Assembly (NCBI GenBank): GCA_027574665.1
Contig: CM050650.1
Span: forward strand, 99,173,086 to 99,237,085
Origin: Rhynochetos jubatus
Taxonomy: Eukaryota > Chordata > Aves > Eurypygiformes > Rhynochetidae
Length of the DNA stretch: 64,000 bases
Reading direction: 5' to 3'
The notes beneath the pieces are model-generated. The model did no database searches, was not told the origin of the DNA, and was given only the letters and a program-made list of their open reading frames with translations. Positions 1 through 10,700 of the stretch are shown piece by piece; positions within the stretch are counted from its first letter, which is position 1; each line of letters opens with the position of its first letter. The translations under genes and the position numbers were made by a program.

Positions 1-1238
1 ACACAGTAGAGAAGCCAGATTTTTCAGAGAAAGGTATCTCTCTCTCTTCATTCCCCGGTTTGAATAGTGACAAAACTGCACTGAACAGCAAATATTTTTC
101 ATTCTGGAAGATTCCAAATTGCTCTAAATGGAAAGTTTCTTCAGAAAGTATTCCTGGGAAAAGTAAAATGATACACTTATCTGGGTGCTGGAAAGCTGAG
201 TATGGAAAGACTGCCTTTTAAAAAACTGCCTTTTAAAACACAGAAGGTGCTGCTTTTAGGCATCTTAAATGCAAGGTGGAAACACTGCCTAACCTGCTTA
301 GGCACCCAAATTTCCTACTGAAAACTGAATTTGGATGTGAGATTCTTCTGCTGTGCCTGCATACAGGAGATGTGGTTGTTTGAACCAGTGTGCACTTATG
401 TTTAGCAAAGCTGTTCGGGGAGCTGCATGCCTTTGCCATCTCTAAAGCATTGGCAGCCGTAAATTCATTCAAAAGTCGAGTTAGAGACTATTGGTTTCAG
501 TAATGGCTGTACCACATGTCCATTGTATAGGACACCTGAGTTCAAATTCCTTCCCAGTTGGAGGTGTTCAGTGGCCCCGTTTGCGCAAATGCTGCTGCGC
601 AGCAAAATTGCGGTGCCCAGAAGGTCAGAAATATGTTGCAGAACTGTCCAATTGGTTAAAGCTGCCTAAAATGACACAGCGCGTAGGTCAGTCAGTGTGT
701 CAACGATTCCAATCTTCTTTGAGTTTTCCTCCTCTATGCGCCAAAAACTGAATGTGCCTGGGGAAGGCTGTAATTTGTCTGTCTTACCATGCACTTGAAA
801 GGCATGGGCTGGTGCAGCAAAGCTTCATTGTACCCTCTTTCTCACCTGTCTTTGAATACAGAAGAGATACTCTGCTTTGGTGGACAACAGGGTCTTGTGC
901 TACTGCCCTGTGAGCCATAGTTCAAGGGTCTGATGCTTAGTAGCACTGCTGTGGTTTTACCTTTCATTTGCTCTGAGGTGTACAGAAACTTGCCTGAGTC
1001 TCGATGCAAGTCTCTAAGATACTCAGAAATATCTGATGTACTCTACAGCCCCTCATTTCAGGGGCTCAGAGCAGAGGGCTTTACATAAGCTGTTTGGGAT
1101 CCCTCTGTGCAAGTTAGACTATTCTACTGTAGGACGCTGTTTCCATACACACTAAACATCCATTTTCCTATCAAAGCAGCATATAAAAAAAAAACAAGAT
1201 AAAAAGCATACAGTGAAGAATGGCCATGAGTCATGCTA

Positions 1239-1275
1239 AAGGTCCACCCAACCCGGTATCCTATCTCAGTTAATG
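1239..1275. repeat. Possible ancient amniote LINE (CR1/L3-type) tail
   Basis: The words GGTCCACCCAACCCGGTATC and CTATCTCAG resemble a tail found in old CR1/L3-type elements of amniotes. The match is short and judged from memory only. Confidence 0.22.
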
Positions 1276-4200
1276 TCTGACTTCTGAGGGTTTGATTTAA
1301 ACAGTTTTGTGAAGTTGGAAGATAGCCAAAAGCTTGCTCCTGCCACCCTGGGCATCAGCAGAATTACAAAGCCTCTGGGTGCACTACACTGTCCCATTTA
1401 AGGTGGAAAAATGAAATAACTGTGGGTGTTGCCTTGAAAAGTACAGTAACACATTATGCTTTCTCCACTAATGGTCTCTCAGTCCCCAAACCTTTACTTG
1501 GGCTGGATGCAATGTCTGTGTATTTATTTAGTAAACCCCTATGGATTTCTCGTCCATGAGCTTCCATATACTAAAATTGGTTTGGTGTAACTGGGAGGTG
1601 GGAAAGCAGTGTGATAAATGTGTCTTCCTGGTCACATTTGGTAAAACCACAAACTAACCACAAGAGGTGATTTAGAAAGCCAGGGGCTAAAAGTTCTATT
1701 TAAAATATTATTTTCTGGGTTTTTAAAATTTATTTTTCACATAGCTTAGCATAATATTGTAGAACATTTTGTGTTGGAACCCATAGGGATCATGGCGTCC
1801 TGGCTACTGTTTGTAGATGGGGAGGAAATACGGAAGAAGAGTGAATCCCATGTTCCTCTGCCTGTGCAGTGCTGGGACAGATTTACCACCCCTTAGCGCT
1901 TCTCTGCACTGTCACTCCTACAGCTCCAGCAGCAGAAGTTTGGCACGAGGGCCCTGACTGCTCGTAGCAGTGTCAGAGCTCTCAAGGGCAGAGAAGAAAT
2001 CAGTGAGCACTTGCACGGCCTACCATAGAGACAACTTTCTCTGTTTCTCTTTAAAAAAAGACCCTGGAGATAGAAAGGACATGATCAGCAGTGCTGGATT
2101 TTGGCTTTTGGTAATGTCAATGGAATGGTCCTGGGCTGACACTAATGGTGGCCTCTCCATGGTAGCCATAGGGGCACTTGGGCAAGTATTTTCTGTAATT
2201 TCAAGGGTGCTTCTGTTGCCTGTGCTGTAATTGCTGTGTTGACAAGACACAGAAGTTTGGTTTCTGGAGTTGTTGGTTTGGCATCTCTTTTGACTATTAA
2301 AAGTGCAGTGCTATATTATTACTTTATTTCAAATAAATTGAAGACTGGATAATTCCTGGAATCCTCATTGGCTGGTTGCTTAAGTCTTGGGTTTATCCTT
2401 TTAATTTTGGTTTCTATTAATAAGTCAATTTTTGGACTACTAGTTATTTGTCTTTATACTTATAATAAAGTTCTCAAGTTCAGTATCTCATATTTTTCAG
2501 GCTTTGTTGTAAATGAAATACAGAAGGACTGTCACGAATAGATGGAAAAATTGATCTGTTGAGGGAAGACAGTTTGATTTTATTTTTTTTTTTTTGCAAA
2601 TTGGATAGGCCTGTTTCACCAATTATTTTACTGACTCTTTTTAAGAAATATAATTGGTAGGAACATGGTTTTCACTGAAAGAAATCTTGCTCTGATGTAA
2701 TACTTTAGTTACCTTAATGTCTTTCAAGATTGAAGATGTACACTAAAGGCTGCTGTAGTAAAGAACGGAAATTGCTAGTGAAGAATGGAAATTTCCTCAC
2801 TGTGAGAAGTGAGGCTGCCCTGTAATTCCTTCCTGCGCTTCCCCATACTGATGCCTGATGGCTTGTGAAGGTATTTCCAGTAACATTTCTTTTACCGGTG
2901 GAGCAAGCGTGAATTTGGATGTGCCCCTCTGTGAGGCCAAGGCTGCACAGCGAACAGCAATTCTGTTTGGGTAGGTGAGGCTGTGGCCGTAGGGAACTTG
3001 CCAGTGTTTTTTCTTTCTTCTTCTACCCTTTTTTTCAGGGGGACTCCTGTTTTGTAGAGTGTTAAGACAATTTGGAGAGCTGACCATCGGGGTCATACAA
3101 GGGGTGTGCCGTTAAGTTTTGCTTATTGTTTAAAATCTATACATGAATGAGATTAATGATAGGAGGAGAACACAACTGAAGAATTCAGAAAAGTGCAATT
3201 CTGCTGGGTGTGTGCATGGAACGCAACACAACACATCCCATGAATTTTCCTTTCCTTACCTCTGGCTCCCCTATAACGTCCCTAATTTGCAGTGATTTTG
3301 GCAAGATGTTTCCTCTCTGCTCCTAAACCAGGCTCCCTGACGCTCTGGGCTCCAGGACAGCCAGTCAATGCTGCCATCACATGTTCCTCTCCTACAGTGA
3401 AGTATTAGTGCTTCTGTGGATCACCTCCTTCCTCAGGTTCCTTACAGCCCCCTGCTCTCCCCACCCAGCCAGCTCTGAGCATCTTGGTCTTCCCTGTAGC
3501 TTCTCTCATTCCAGCTGATCTGGGGGTTCCATCCCTGAAGGTTCCAGTGGGTGAATGTTTGCGGAAAGATGAGCAGAGATGAAAGGGGGTGATGCAGTTT
3601 AAGAAAGGCATTGATGGCTTCTGCAGGGGTTGGTGAAAGGATTGCTGTGCCAGCGAGCAGGATCCTGGTGTCCCCGCCTGACCTGAAGTGCCTGCACGGA
3701 GCACATACGTGTTTTGTGCTGCAGGGAGTGTGTTGTTAAAATAATTTTGTGGATTTAGTGTGCTGTTTATTAAAAAAAAAAAAAGTGCAGTATTAATGGT
3801 AGCAGTTCTTGTACTCTTTGTAGTAAAGACTGATGCGGTGGAGTCACTAAGTTGTTTGGTTTTTATTTTCCTTTTACACAACTGCTATGGATTTTACTTA
3901 AAGAACAATTTAGAAAACCACAGGGATGACAAACAGCAAAAATTAGCTAATGTACTGTGGTGGTCATCGTGACCCTCAGTCATCTTTTTCACAACTATTC
4001 CTTACCAATTTTTTGGATCCTTTTCTTTTGGGGTTGTTGGTGGGAGGAATCTATAGGATTTTATAGTTTGTTGGGCCCTCACTGTGGGGTTTGATATATA
4101 TCAGCTCTCTGTACAGTAGCCAGTCTCTCTTGTTTTCAGTTATAGGCTGACATTTTTCTGATATTCTCCGAGAATGCATTTATCCTTCTTTGGTTACCTG

Positions 4201-6090
4201 CTATTTGAATTTCCACATAGATTTAGTTTCATATGTTCTTTGGTATCGCTCCATTTGGCCTTGTGAGAGATGTGTTTTACCCTTCAGTAAACACTTATCA
4301 TGGAAAAGGCTGAAAGTGATTTAAAAATGAATCTTACAAACCATAGAGTCTGAAATAATCAGTGTAAATTCTCAACTTCTACTCTGGTAAGATTTTCTCA
4401 TGTATTACATGCTTATTACTTATGCACTTAATTTCATAGTTTAAGCAGATCCTTTTTCAAATAGCTGGGTCAAGAAACTGCCACTTAATCTGTTTCAATG
4501 AAGTTGACATCCCAGTATTTGTGTAGCAGCATTGGAACAGTGCATCTTATGTCCTGTCCCATAGACTCCCAAAGTGATTCATCTGGTTTCTCACCCATTC
4601 TGACGCAAGGTAATATGAATAATAAAGTATGCTGTTACCTTGCAGTTGTCTGTAATCTGAAGGTGATATTTAATAACATAATCATTATGTTTTTGCATTA
4701 TTAACTTTGGGGGATTATATTAGGTAGGAGTAGCACTTCCTGGAAGTTGACTTGTGCGAACTTCTTGAGGTTGGTTGTGGAGATTTTTTTTTCTTAATGG
4801 AATAAGTGCTTTATAAGCAGTGGAAAAAGCAAAGCGGCTGACTGAAAAGACAGACTAAATCAAGTTACTGATTTTTTATGGCACATCTTCTGTTTGGGAA
4901 ATAGAGATCATGAATATACCAGAAATGAACCTGACATTGAAATTACTGCCTCTCTACTTGTTATTATCTTGGCCTCACAACTCTGTAATTCCTTTTTTCC
5001 CCCATATAATTTTCCTAAAAGCATTGCGTCAGGTATATACATCTTTAGAGAGAAAGGTCTAAGTTTAATTGCTGTAGAATTTTGTGACAGATAACAGCTT
5101 ACTGGCTGCTTGATGGCTACTCAGTATGTCATAGTGATTAAATGGCATTCTCTTCAGTTTACTCCCTTGACTGGTCTTGGAAAAGAAAATAGTTCCTTAT
5201 TTCCATTTACCTATTTCTTCTCCTAAGAGGCACTTGCAGTAGACATGCTGGATTTTATTTTGGTGTATTTTTGGAGAATAGTATTTTCCAGCACTACAGA
5301 AATTTGAGAACATCTGCCAGGACCTTATTACTGATAATGTGGTGGACACTGAGTACCCTGAAGAGTTCAAAATTAAAGATCAGCAATATTAAAAGGACAA
5401 ATATGTACAGCTTTTGTCCCGCTTCCCCCCCCTGCCCCCTAATATAGTGACTTTTAGTTTTGTTGTGTAGTAAATATTTTCATTTATATTTGACCTTTTA
5501 GGTGAGTATGTTGATCATTTTGGTGTGGGCATAAGTAAAAGTTTATGACTAGAAGAAAAGGATATGAAAAGGTAAGGAGTCTTGGCCTTATTCAAAGAAG
5601 GCATTTCAATTCTAGGAAATGGGCTAAAAAAAGCACCAAGAATGTTAGTGATAAACTAGCGTGTAATAGATAAAGACTAACATGACTGGCAAAGCAAAGC
5701 CTGTAGAGAGAAGAGGAATATTCAGTCTTCTGGTTAGATGTAAAATACTTAAATTAGTGACGCTGAAGGGTAGTGCAATGGATTGTCTCTGAACTGCTAC
5801 TGAAAATCTGTCCTGAATTTAGCTGCTTTTTTTTTTTTTCTCATGGTTTAGAGATTTTTCCCCATATATATGGGAAAATTTAAAACCAGTAGGTTGTTGG
5901 CCAGTTACTGAGCAGCACAAAGACAGTGTTGTTCTGAATGCAAGTCAAATAACAGGGAAAAAAGTTTATTTTAAAAAATGCAAAGGTAGATAGAAGTTAC
6001 TGTAAAATTCTGTCCCCTGTTATATTCACAACATTTGATTGACCAAATCTCTGCTTAAATGAACAAGAACTACTTCACATGATTTAGTAG

Positions 6091-6260
6091 AAATCAAAGG
6101 GTCACAGGTTGAAAGGGGTCTCTGAAGATCATCTGGTCCAAACACAGCTGGTTGCTGAGGACCATGTTCACACGGCTTTTGAAATCTCCAGGGATGGGGA
6201 CTCCACAGCCTCTCTGTGCAGCCTGTGCCAGTGCTCAGTCACAACTGCATACACTTGCTC
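6091..6260 (-). repeat. CR1 LINE, old diverged 3' fragment
   Basis: The order GGTCACAGG, GAAAGGGGTCTCTGAAGATC, CTGGTCC, GGATGGGGACTCCACAGCC and TGTGCCAGTGCTC matches the reverse complement of a CR1 3' end, with clear divergence. It lies just 5' of a younger CR1. Confidence 0.7.
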
Positions 6261-6402
6261 AGACTAGCAGTTAATCCTCCCTTTTTCTGTCAGGGTGTTC
6301 ATGTTTTGTAGTGGAGAATAAAATGTATTTAGAAAAACTGCATTTTGCATTGGAGAATGAGAAGACAGAATACAAGGGATTCAGTATGCTATTTTTCTTT
6401 TT

Positions 6403-7213
6403 CACAGAATCATAGAATGGTTAGAGTTGGAAGAGACCTTAAAGACCATCTAGTTCCAAGCCCCCTGCCATGGATGGGGACACTTTTCACTAGGTCAGGT
6501 TGATACCAAACTGGGAGGAGTGGCTGCCATGCCAGAAGGCTGTGCTGCCATCCAGCGTGACCTGGACAGGCTGGAGAGCTGGGCAGGGAGAAATCTAATG
6601 AAATTCAATGAGGGCAAGTGCAAAGTGCTGCATCTGGGGAAGAACAACCCCATGTTCCAGTACAGGTTGGGGGCTGTTCTGTTGGAGGGCAGCTCTGGGG
6701 AAGAGTACCTTCCCTGGAGACTTTCCAAAGCTGCCTGGACTTGTTCCTGTGTGATCTGCTCTAGGGGATCCTGCTCTGGCAGGGGGTTGAACTAGATGTT
6801 CTCTAGAGGTCCCTTCCAACCCCGAACACTCTGTGAATCTCTGATACTCAAGGCCCTGTCCAGCCTGGACTTGAACACTCCCAGGGATGGGACATCCACA
6901 GCTTCTCTGGGCAACCTGTTCCAGTGCCTCACCACCCTCTCCAGGAAGAATTTCTTCCTGATATCCAATCTAAATCTCCCCGCTTTCAATTTAAACCCAT
7001 TACCCCTTGTCCTGTCACTACAGACCCTTGTAAAAAGCCCCCTCCCAGCTTCCTTGTAGGCCCCTTCAGGTACTGGAAGGTGCTATAAGGTCTCCCTGGA
7101 GCCTTCTCTTCTCCAGGCTGAACAAGCCCAGCTCTCTCAGCCTGTCCCCATAGGAGAGGTGCTCCAGCCCTCTGAGCATCTCCGTGGCCTCCTCTGGAGT
7201 CGCTCCAGACAGT
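6403..7213 (-). mobile_element. CR1 LINE 3' fragment, split by another CR1
   Basis: The 3' terminus is at the left (CACAGAATCATAGAATGG at 6403). The element runs to about 6502, resumes at about 6847 (CTCAAGGCCCTGTCCAGCC) and continues to about 7213. The two parts abut in register with the CR1 order, so the DNA between is an insertion. The piece is 5'-truncated, as is usual for CR1, and has no intact frame. Confidence 0.88.
6507..6841 (+). mobile_element. CR1 LINE fragment nested in the minus-strand CR1
   Basis: This fragment includes coding remnants of the reverse-transcriptase C-terminal region ([22 protein letters not shown]) and then the CR1 3' end up to CACTCTGTGAATCTC. The hexamer TGATAC flanks it at 6501-6506 and 6842-6847 and is the likely target-site duplication. 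A deletion near 6698 seems to have removed much of the internal part. Confidence 0.85.
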
Positions 7214-7402
7214 CGATTTCAAGACTTTTCATTTCAAGATTAATTTCAAGACTTTCTCAGACTCTTGGTATGAATGGATGTCTAATACAGTATTCCAAAA
7301 AAATGTATCTTTGGATAGTAGCTGCAGAGTGAGATAGTGATTGGACAAGTGTGACTGGGAATGGAAATATAATGTATTCTTGTATGCATCTAGAAGGAGA
7401 AG

Positions 7403-7410
7403 TATATAAA
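7403..7410 (+). promoter_or_regulatory. TATATAAA, candidate TATA box
   Basis: TATATAAA lies about 250 bp before the probable leader exon acceptor and 284 bp before the ATG. Transcription from here would start near 7435 and read through 7655 without splicing. Several short upstream ATG frames (for example from about 7487) lie between. There is no CpG island. This is a single-motif guess. Confidence 0.25.
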
Positions 7411-7654
7411 TGTGCCTTGGTGAAAACAGCTTTCACAGAAAGGCTGGTGAGCACTGTTGACTTCAGAATCTCAGTTTTGGATTTACATGCCTGACTGACA
7501 CCTTTTGGGTCTGGTCTGTTGCAGGCTGGCCTTACATCTGGGCTTGAAGATTCGATTCAAAGTTGTTCCTCATGCACAGGTTTTAAAACACAGAAGTTTG
7601 GATTTATTTTGTAATATAATGACTCTATTCTCTTTTCATTTCTTCCCCATCTAG

Positions 7655-7774
7655 TTTAGTATCAAGACTTTGAAAATACAATACACATGGCACAGATTGT
7701 AAAATTCTTTCAGTTACTATTAATTCTGCTACTTCATGATTACATCTCAACTGAAGATGGGGAAACGAGGGCAA
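7655..7774 (+). CDS. COL21A1: COL21A1 leader exon: 5'UTR tail, start codon, signal peptide
   Basis: The ATG is at 7687 and coding runs to 7774 (29 codons plus one base), followed by the donor GTAAGT. The exon probably begins at 7655 after a CTAG acceptor, which would make 7655-7686 untranslated. The first residues are MAQIVKFF, then a leucine/isoleucine-rich core to about residue 16, then an acidic stretch (TEDGETRA). This is a classic signal peptide, with cleavage likely near residue 20-22. The start is chosen because it gives the signal peptide and because the phase-1 junction joins to the next exon as Ser-Cys-Arg-Thr, as in other vertebrates. If transcription starts close upstream instead of splicing in, the 5'UTR would extend further left. 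Confidence 0.9.
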
Positions 7775-10700
7775 GTAAGTCTTAATTTTTATGTTTCAGA
7801 TAAGAGCAACTTCAAAGTATGCCTTGAATTTATAGTACTCATTTTCAGGTCCCCATGTACATTTCTGTTGGGGAATAACCCCAGACAGTAACCAAGCACC
7901 ACACAGCCGCTCGCTTACCTCCTCCCTCCCCCAGTGGGAGGAGGAGGAGAATCCAAGGTAAAAACGAGAAAACTCATGGGTTGAGATAATAACAATTTCA
8001 TTGAAAATAAATGAAATAAAATGGTGATACTAATAATACTAACAATACTAATATTACTACTAATAGTATATAATGAAAATAATGGAGAAGACGGCTGCTT
8101 ACCACCTGCTGACTGATGCCCAGCCAGTCCCTGAGTAGTGAGAGCCAGAGCCTGGGAGCCAGACCAAGCCCAGGAGAGAGAGAAACCCCTGGCCCACCAC
8201 CCAACTTACACACTGAGCATGAAATTCCATGAAATGTGCATTTGGTCAGTTTGGGTCAGCTGTCCTGGCTGTGTCCCCTGTCAGCCTCTTGTATAGAAGA
8301 AGCTGGGAACACAGGTACAGTATCAGAAACTGAAAAAGTCCTTGACTTGGTATAAATATTCCTTAGCAACGTCTAAAATAATAGTGTATTATCAATATTA
8401 TTCTCATCACAAACAAAAAATAGCCCCATACTAGCTACTTTGTGTAAAATTAACTCTATCCCAACTAAAACCAGCACAACTTCTGTTGGTGGTGATTTTT
8501 TCCCAGTATAGTTTTCCTGGCAAAAAAGCCTATAATACACAAAAAGTATCAAACATCTTATTTCTCCTTTAGGAAGGGAATATCTTTATTTCTTTTTGTG
8601 TCTTGGAAGTGCCTAGGGGGACAGATGGAATTATAAAGCTTCAATCGTGATTTAAACTTGCATATTCATAATTCAGAATTAATGTTATGAATAGCTTAAA
8701 GTTATGTGAAAAACTAAATAAGAAAAATGAATGTTCAATAAGAGGAACCTGAGATAAACCCAGCTCTGAGGCAGACCTTCTTGCATGTTCTTCAAAATTA
8801 GCATCTCAAACTCCACCAAACCAAGTTTGAGGAAGATGAACTTAAAGCAATTGTTGACAAGCCCTCGTAAACTTTATCAATGTATTTTATGTTGATGATT
8901 AGATTGCCAAATCAACTCTGAATCTGGTTTATGGAAAAGAAGAAGTTAAAGCAAGGTAGGTCTTTGAAAGATGAAGTGGCTGAATAAAAAGAGTATGGAA
9001 AACTTTTTTCTGGCCACAATCATACTTTCAGGATATGTCTTTTTTCCTCCAGTTTTGCTTTCAGTCCAGCAATTTTCAGTATTTAACAACAAACTCCATA
9101 AAATTCCTTTAGGTCTCTAGAAAGTCATATATTTTTTTCAGTACATCTGCTCTAAGCTGGACCTGCTTCAGCAGAGGGCTGAGTCCAATGATGTCTGGAG
9201 TCCCTTTCAATTGAAAGTACCCTGTGATTCATATCCCTGGACCACAGAATAATGCGCTCTGCTCACTCTTTGCTCCTTCTCCCAGTGTCTTTTCACCATC
9301 ACCTGCACTGCAAAAGCATCTCTCCAGCACGCTGTGGTCACTTGCTTTCAAGGAAGGTGAAATATTGACCTCACTGGAAGTGCCCACAGGCAGAAGTCAG
9401 AACAAAGCAAAGTTCTCCTTCCTGTGGTGAAGCTTCAACCATTCACAAAACAGAAAGCACAGTATTATGCAGTAACCCTGATGTGACCCCATGTGCCATG
9501 GGATCAAAATAATCTCTCCTGGTCTTGGCTGTCTCCTTGGACCTCTTATGTCAGTTACCTAAGCTCCTTTCACGGCTGGTAGATGGTGATTCTCTCCACT
9601 AGAGAGTTACTCCCTCCATCTGAGGATGTGCATATAAGATGGATAGGACTATCTGGTAGAAATGGTTGTGTCAGCCCATGTCCTGTAGTTGGCAATTCAG
9701 TCTAAAAGCTTCATCTGTAAGTGGCTACAGCCAGGAGAGCTGAATCCCTGCCTAAATTGTCATGTAATCACATTATATTTGCTAAAGGCTTTTGTGATCT
9801 TATATTGTGGATGTTGAGCTTGTTCACGGAGCATTTTTCTGTTCTAAAATCAGAATACGCTAACAGCAACATTCAGTCCAGACTCAAGATGTTATACTAA
9901 CTAGTTCTGGAAGTGCCATGTAGCAGTATGAGAAATCAATTAAAATGTGTTTGTAAAAGGATTGGATATTATTGCTGAATTCTGGAGTGTTCAGACTGTA
10001 GCCTTCCGCTGCAGTGTGCTTGGTTTGCTAACAAAAATGATCTTTTTGTTTATCATCTCTGCTGACAAAGAGATATGGAAAAAAACCCACAATGTATTCC
10101 TCTCTGCTGATTTCATGAAATGTAGTTGCCAGCTGAGGGACTGAATTCCAGAATTTTTCATAATCGTTTCTGGTGATAATGTAACAAACAGAATATGGTA
10201 TGGTTTTCAGATACCAAGTTGGACCTGTGTGGCTTACTGAGAGTCCTGTTTTCACTGATCAGCTCAGCTGATTTTTTTTTGTATGGAATGTATTTGTCAA
10301 TATAGTTTTTAATACAAACAATAACTCATATGAAAAATATTTCCTGTGGAAGAAGAAAGTGGAAGAGTTCATGAAAATACTTGTTGATTTTTTTTTTTAA
10401 TTTTATTTTTAGGTTGTAGAACTGCTCCAGCGGATTTAGTTTTTATCTTAGATGGCTCTTACAGTGTTGGCCCAGAAAACTTTGAAATAATCAAAAGCTG
10501 GCTTGTCAATATTACAAGAAATTTTGACATAGGTCCAAAGTTTATTCAAGTTGGAGTTGTCCAGTACAGTGATTACCCTGTACTTGAAATTCCCCTTGGA
10601 ACTCATGAATCCACTGAGAACCTCATCAGGGAAATGGAGTCCATTCACTACTTGGGAGGAAATACAAGAACAGGAAGAGCTATTCAGTTTGCCTTTGACC

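Larger units (their letters stand above)
1..7654. other. Upstream of the leader exon: non-coding, CR1 remnants
   Basis: No convincing exon is seen on either strand. Open frames here are short or lack any domain. The stretch may be upstream intergenic DNA, or an intron or 5'UTR exons of COL21A1, whose relatives use distant untranslated first exons. Recognisable pieces are CR1 remnants at 6091-6260 and 6403-7213, and a possible very old LINE tail near 1239-1275. After 7213 there is a short degenerate tandem of ATTTCAAGACTT-like units to about 7256. Confidence 0.6.
7775..10412 (+). other. COL21A1: COL21A1 intron 1 (2.6 kb)
   Basis: The intron is GT-AG. It contains a solo LTR on the minus strand (7866-8478), a decayed copy of the 3' end of the VWA exon (8825-8955) and an old CR1 tail (9156-9230). 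Nothing else is recognised. Confidence 0.85.

Noticed and set aside
3405..3881. Longest simple open frame in the 5' part (158 codons, minus strand)
   Set aside because: Low-complexity and basic/proline-rich composition, with no domain, splice or conservation signal. It is probably a chance frame in non-coding DNA.
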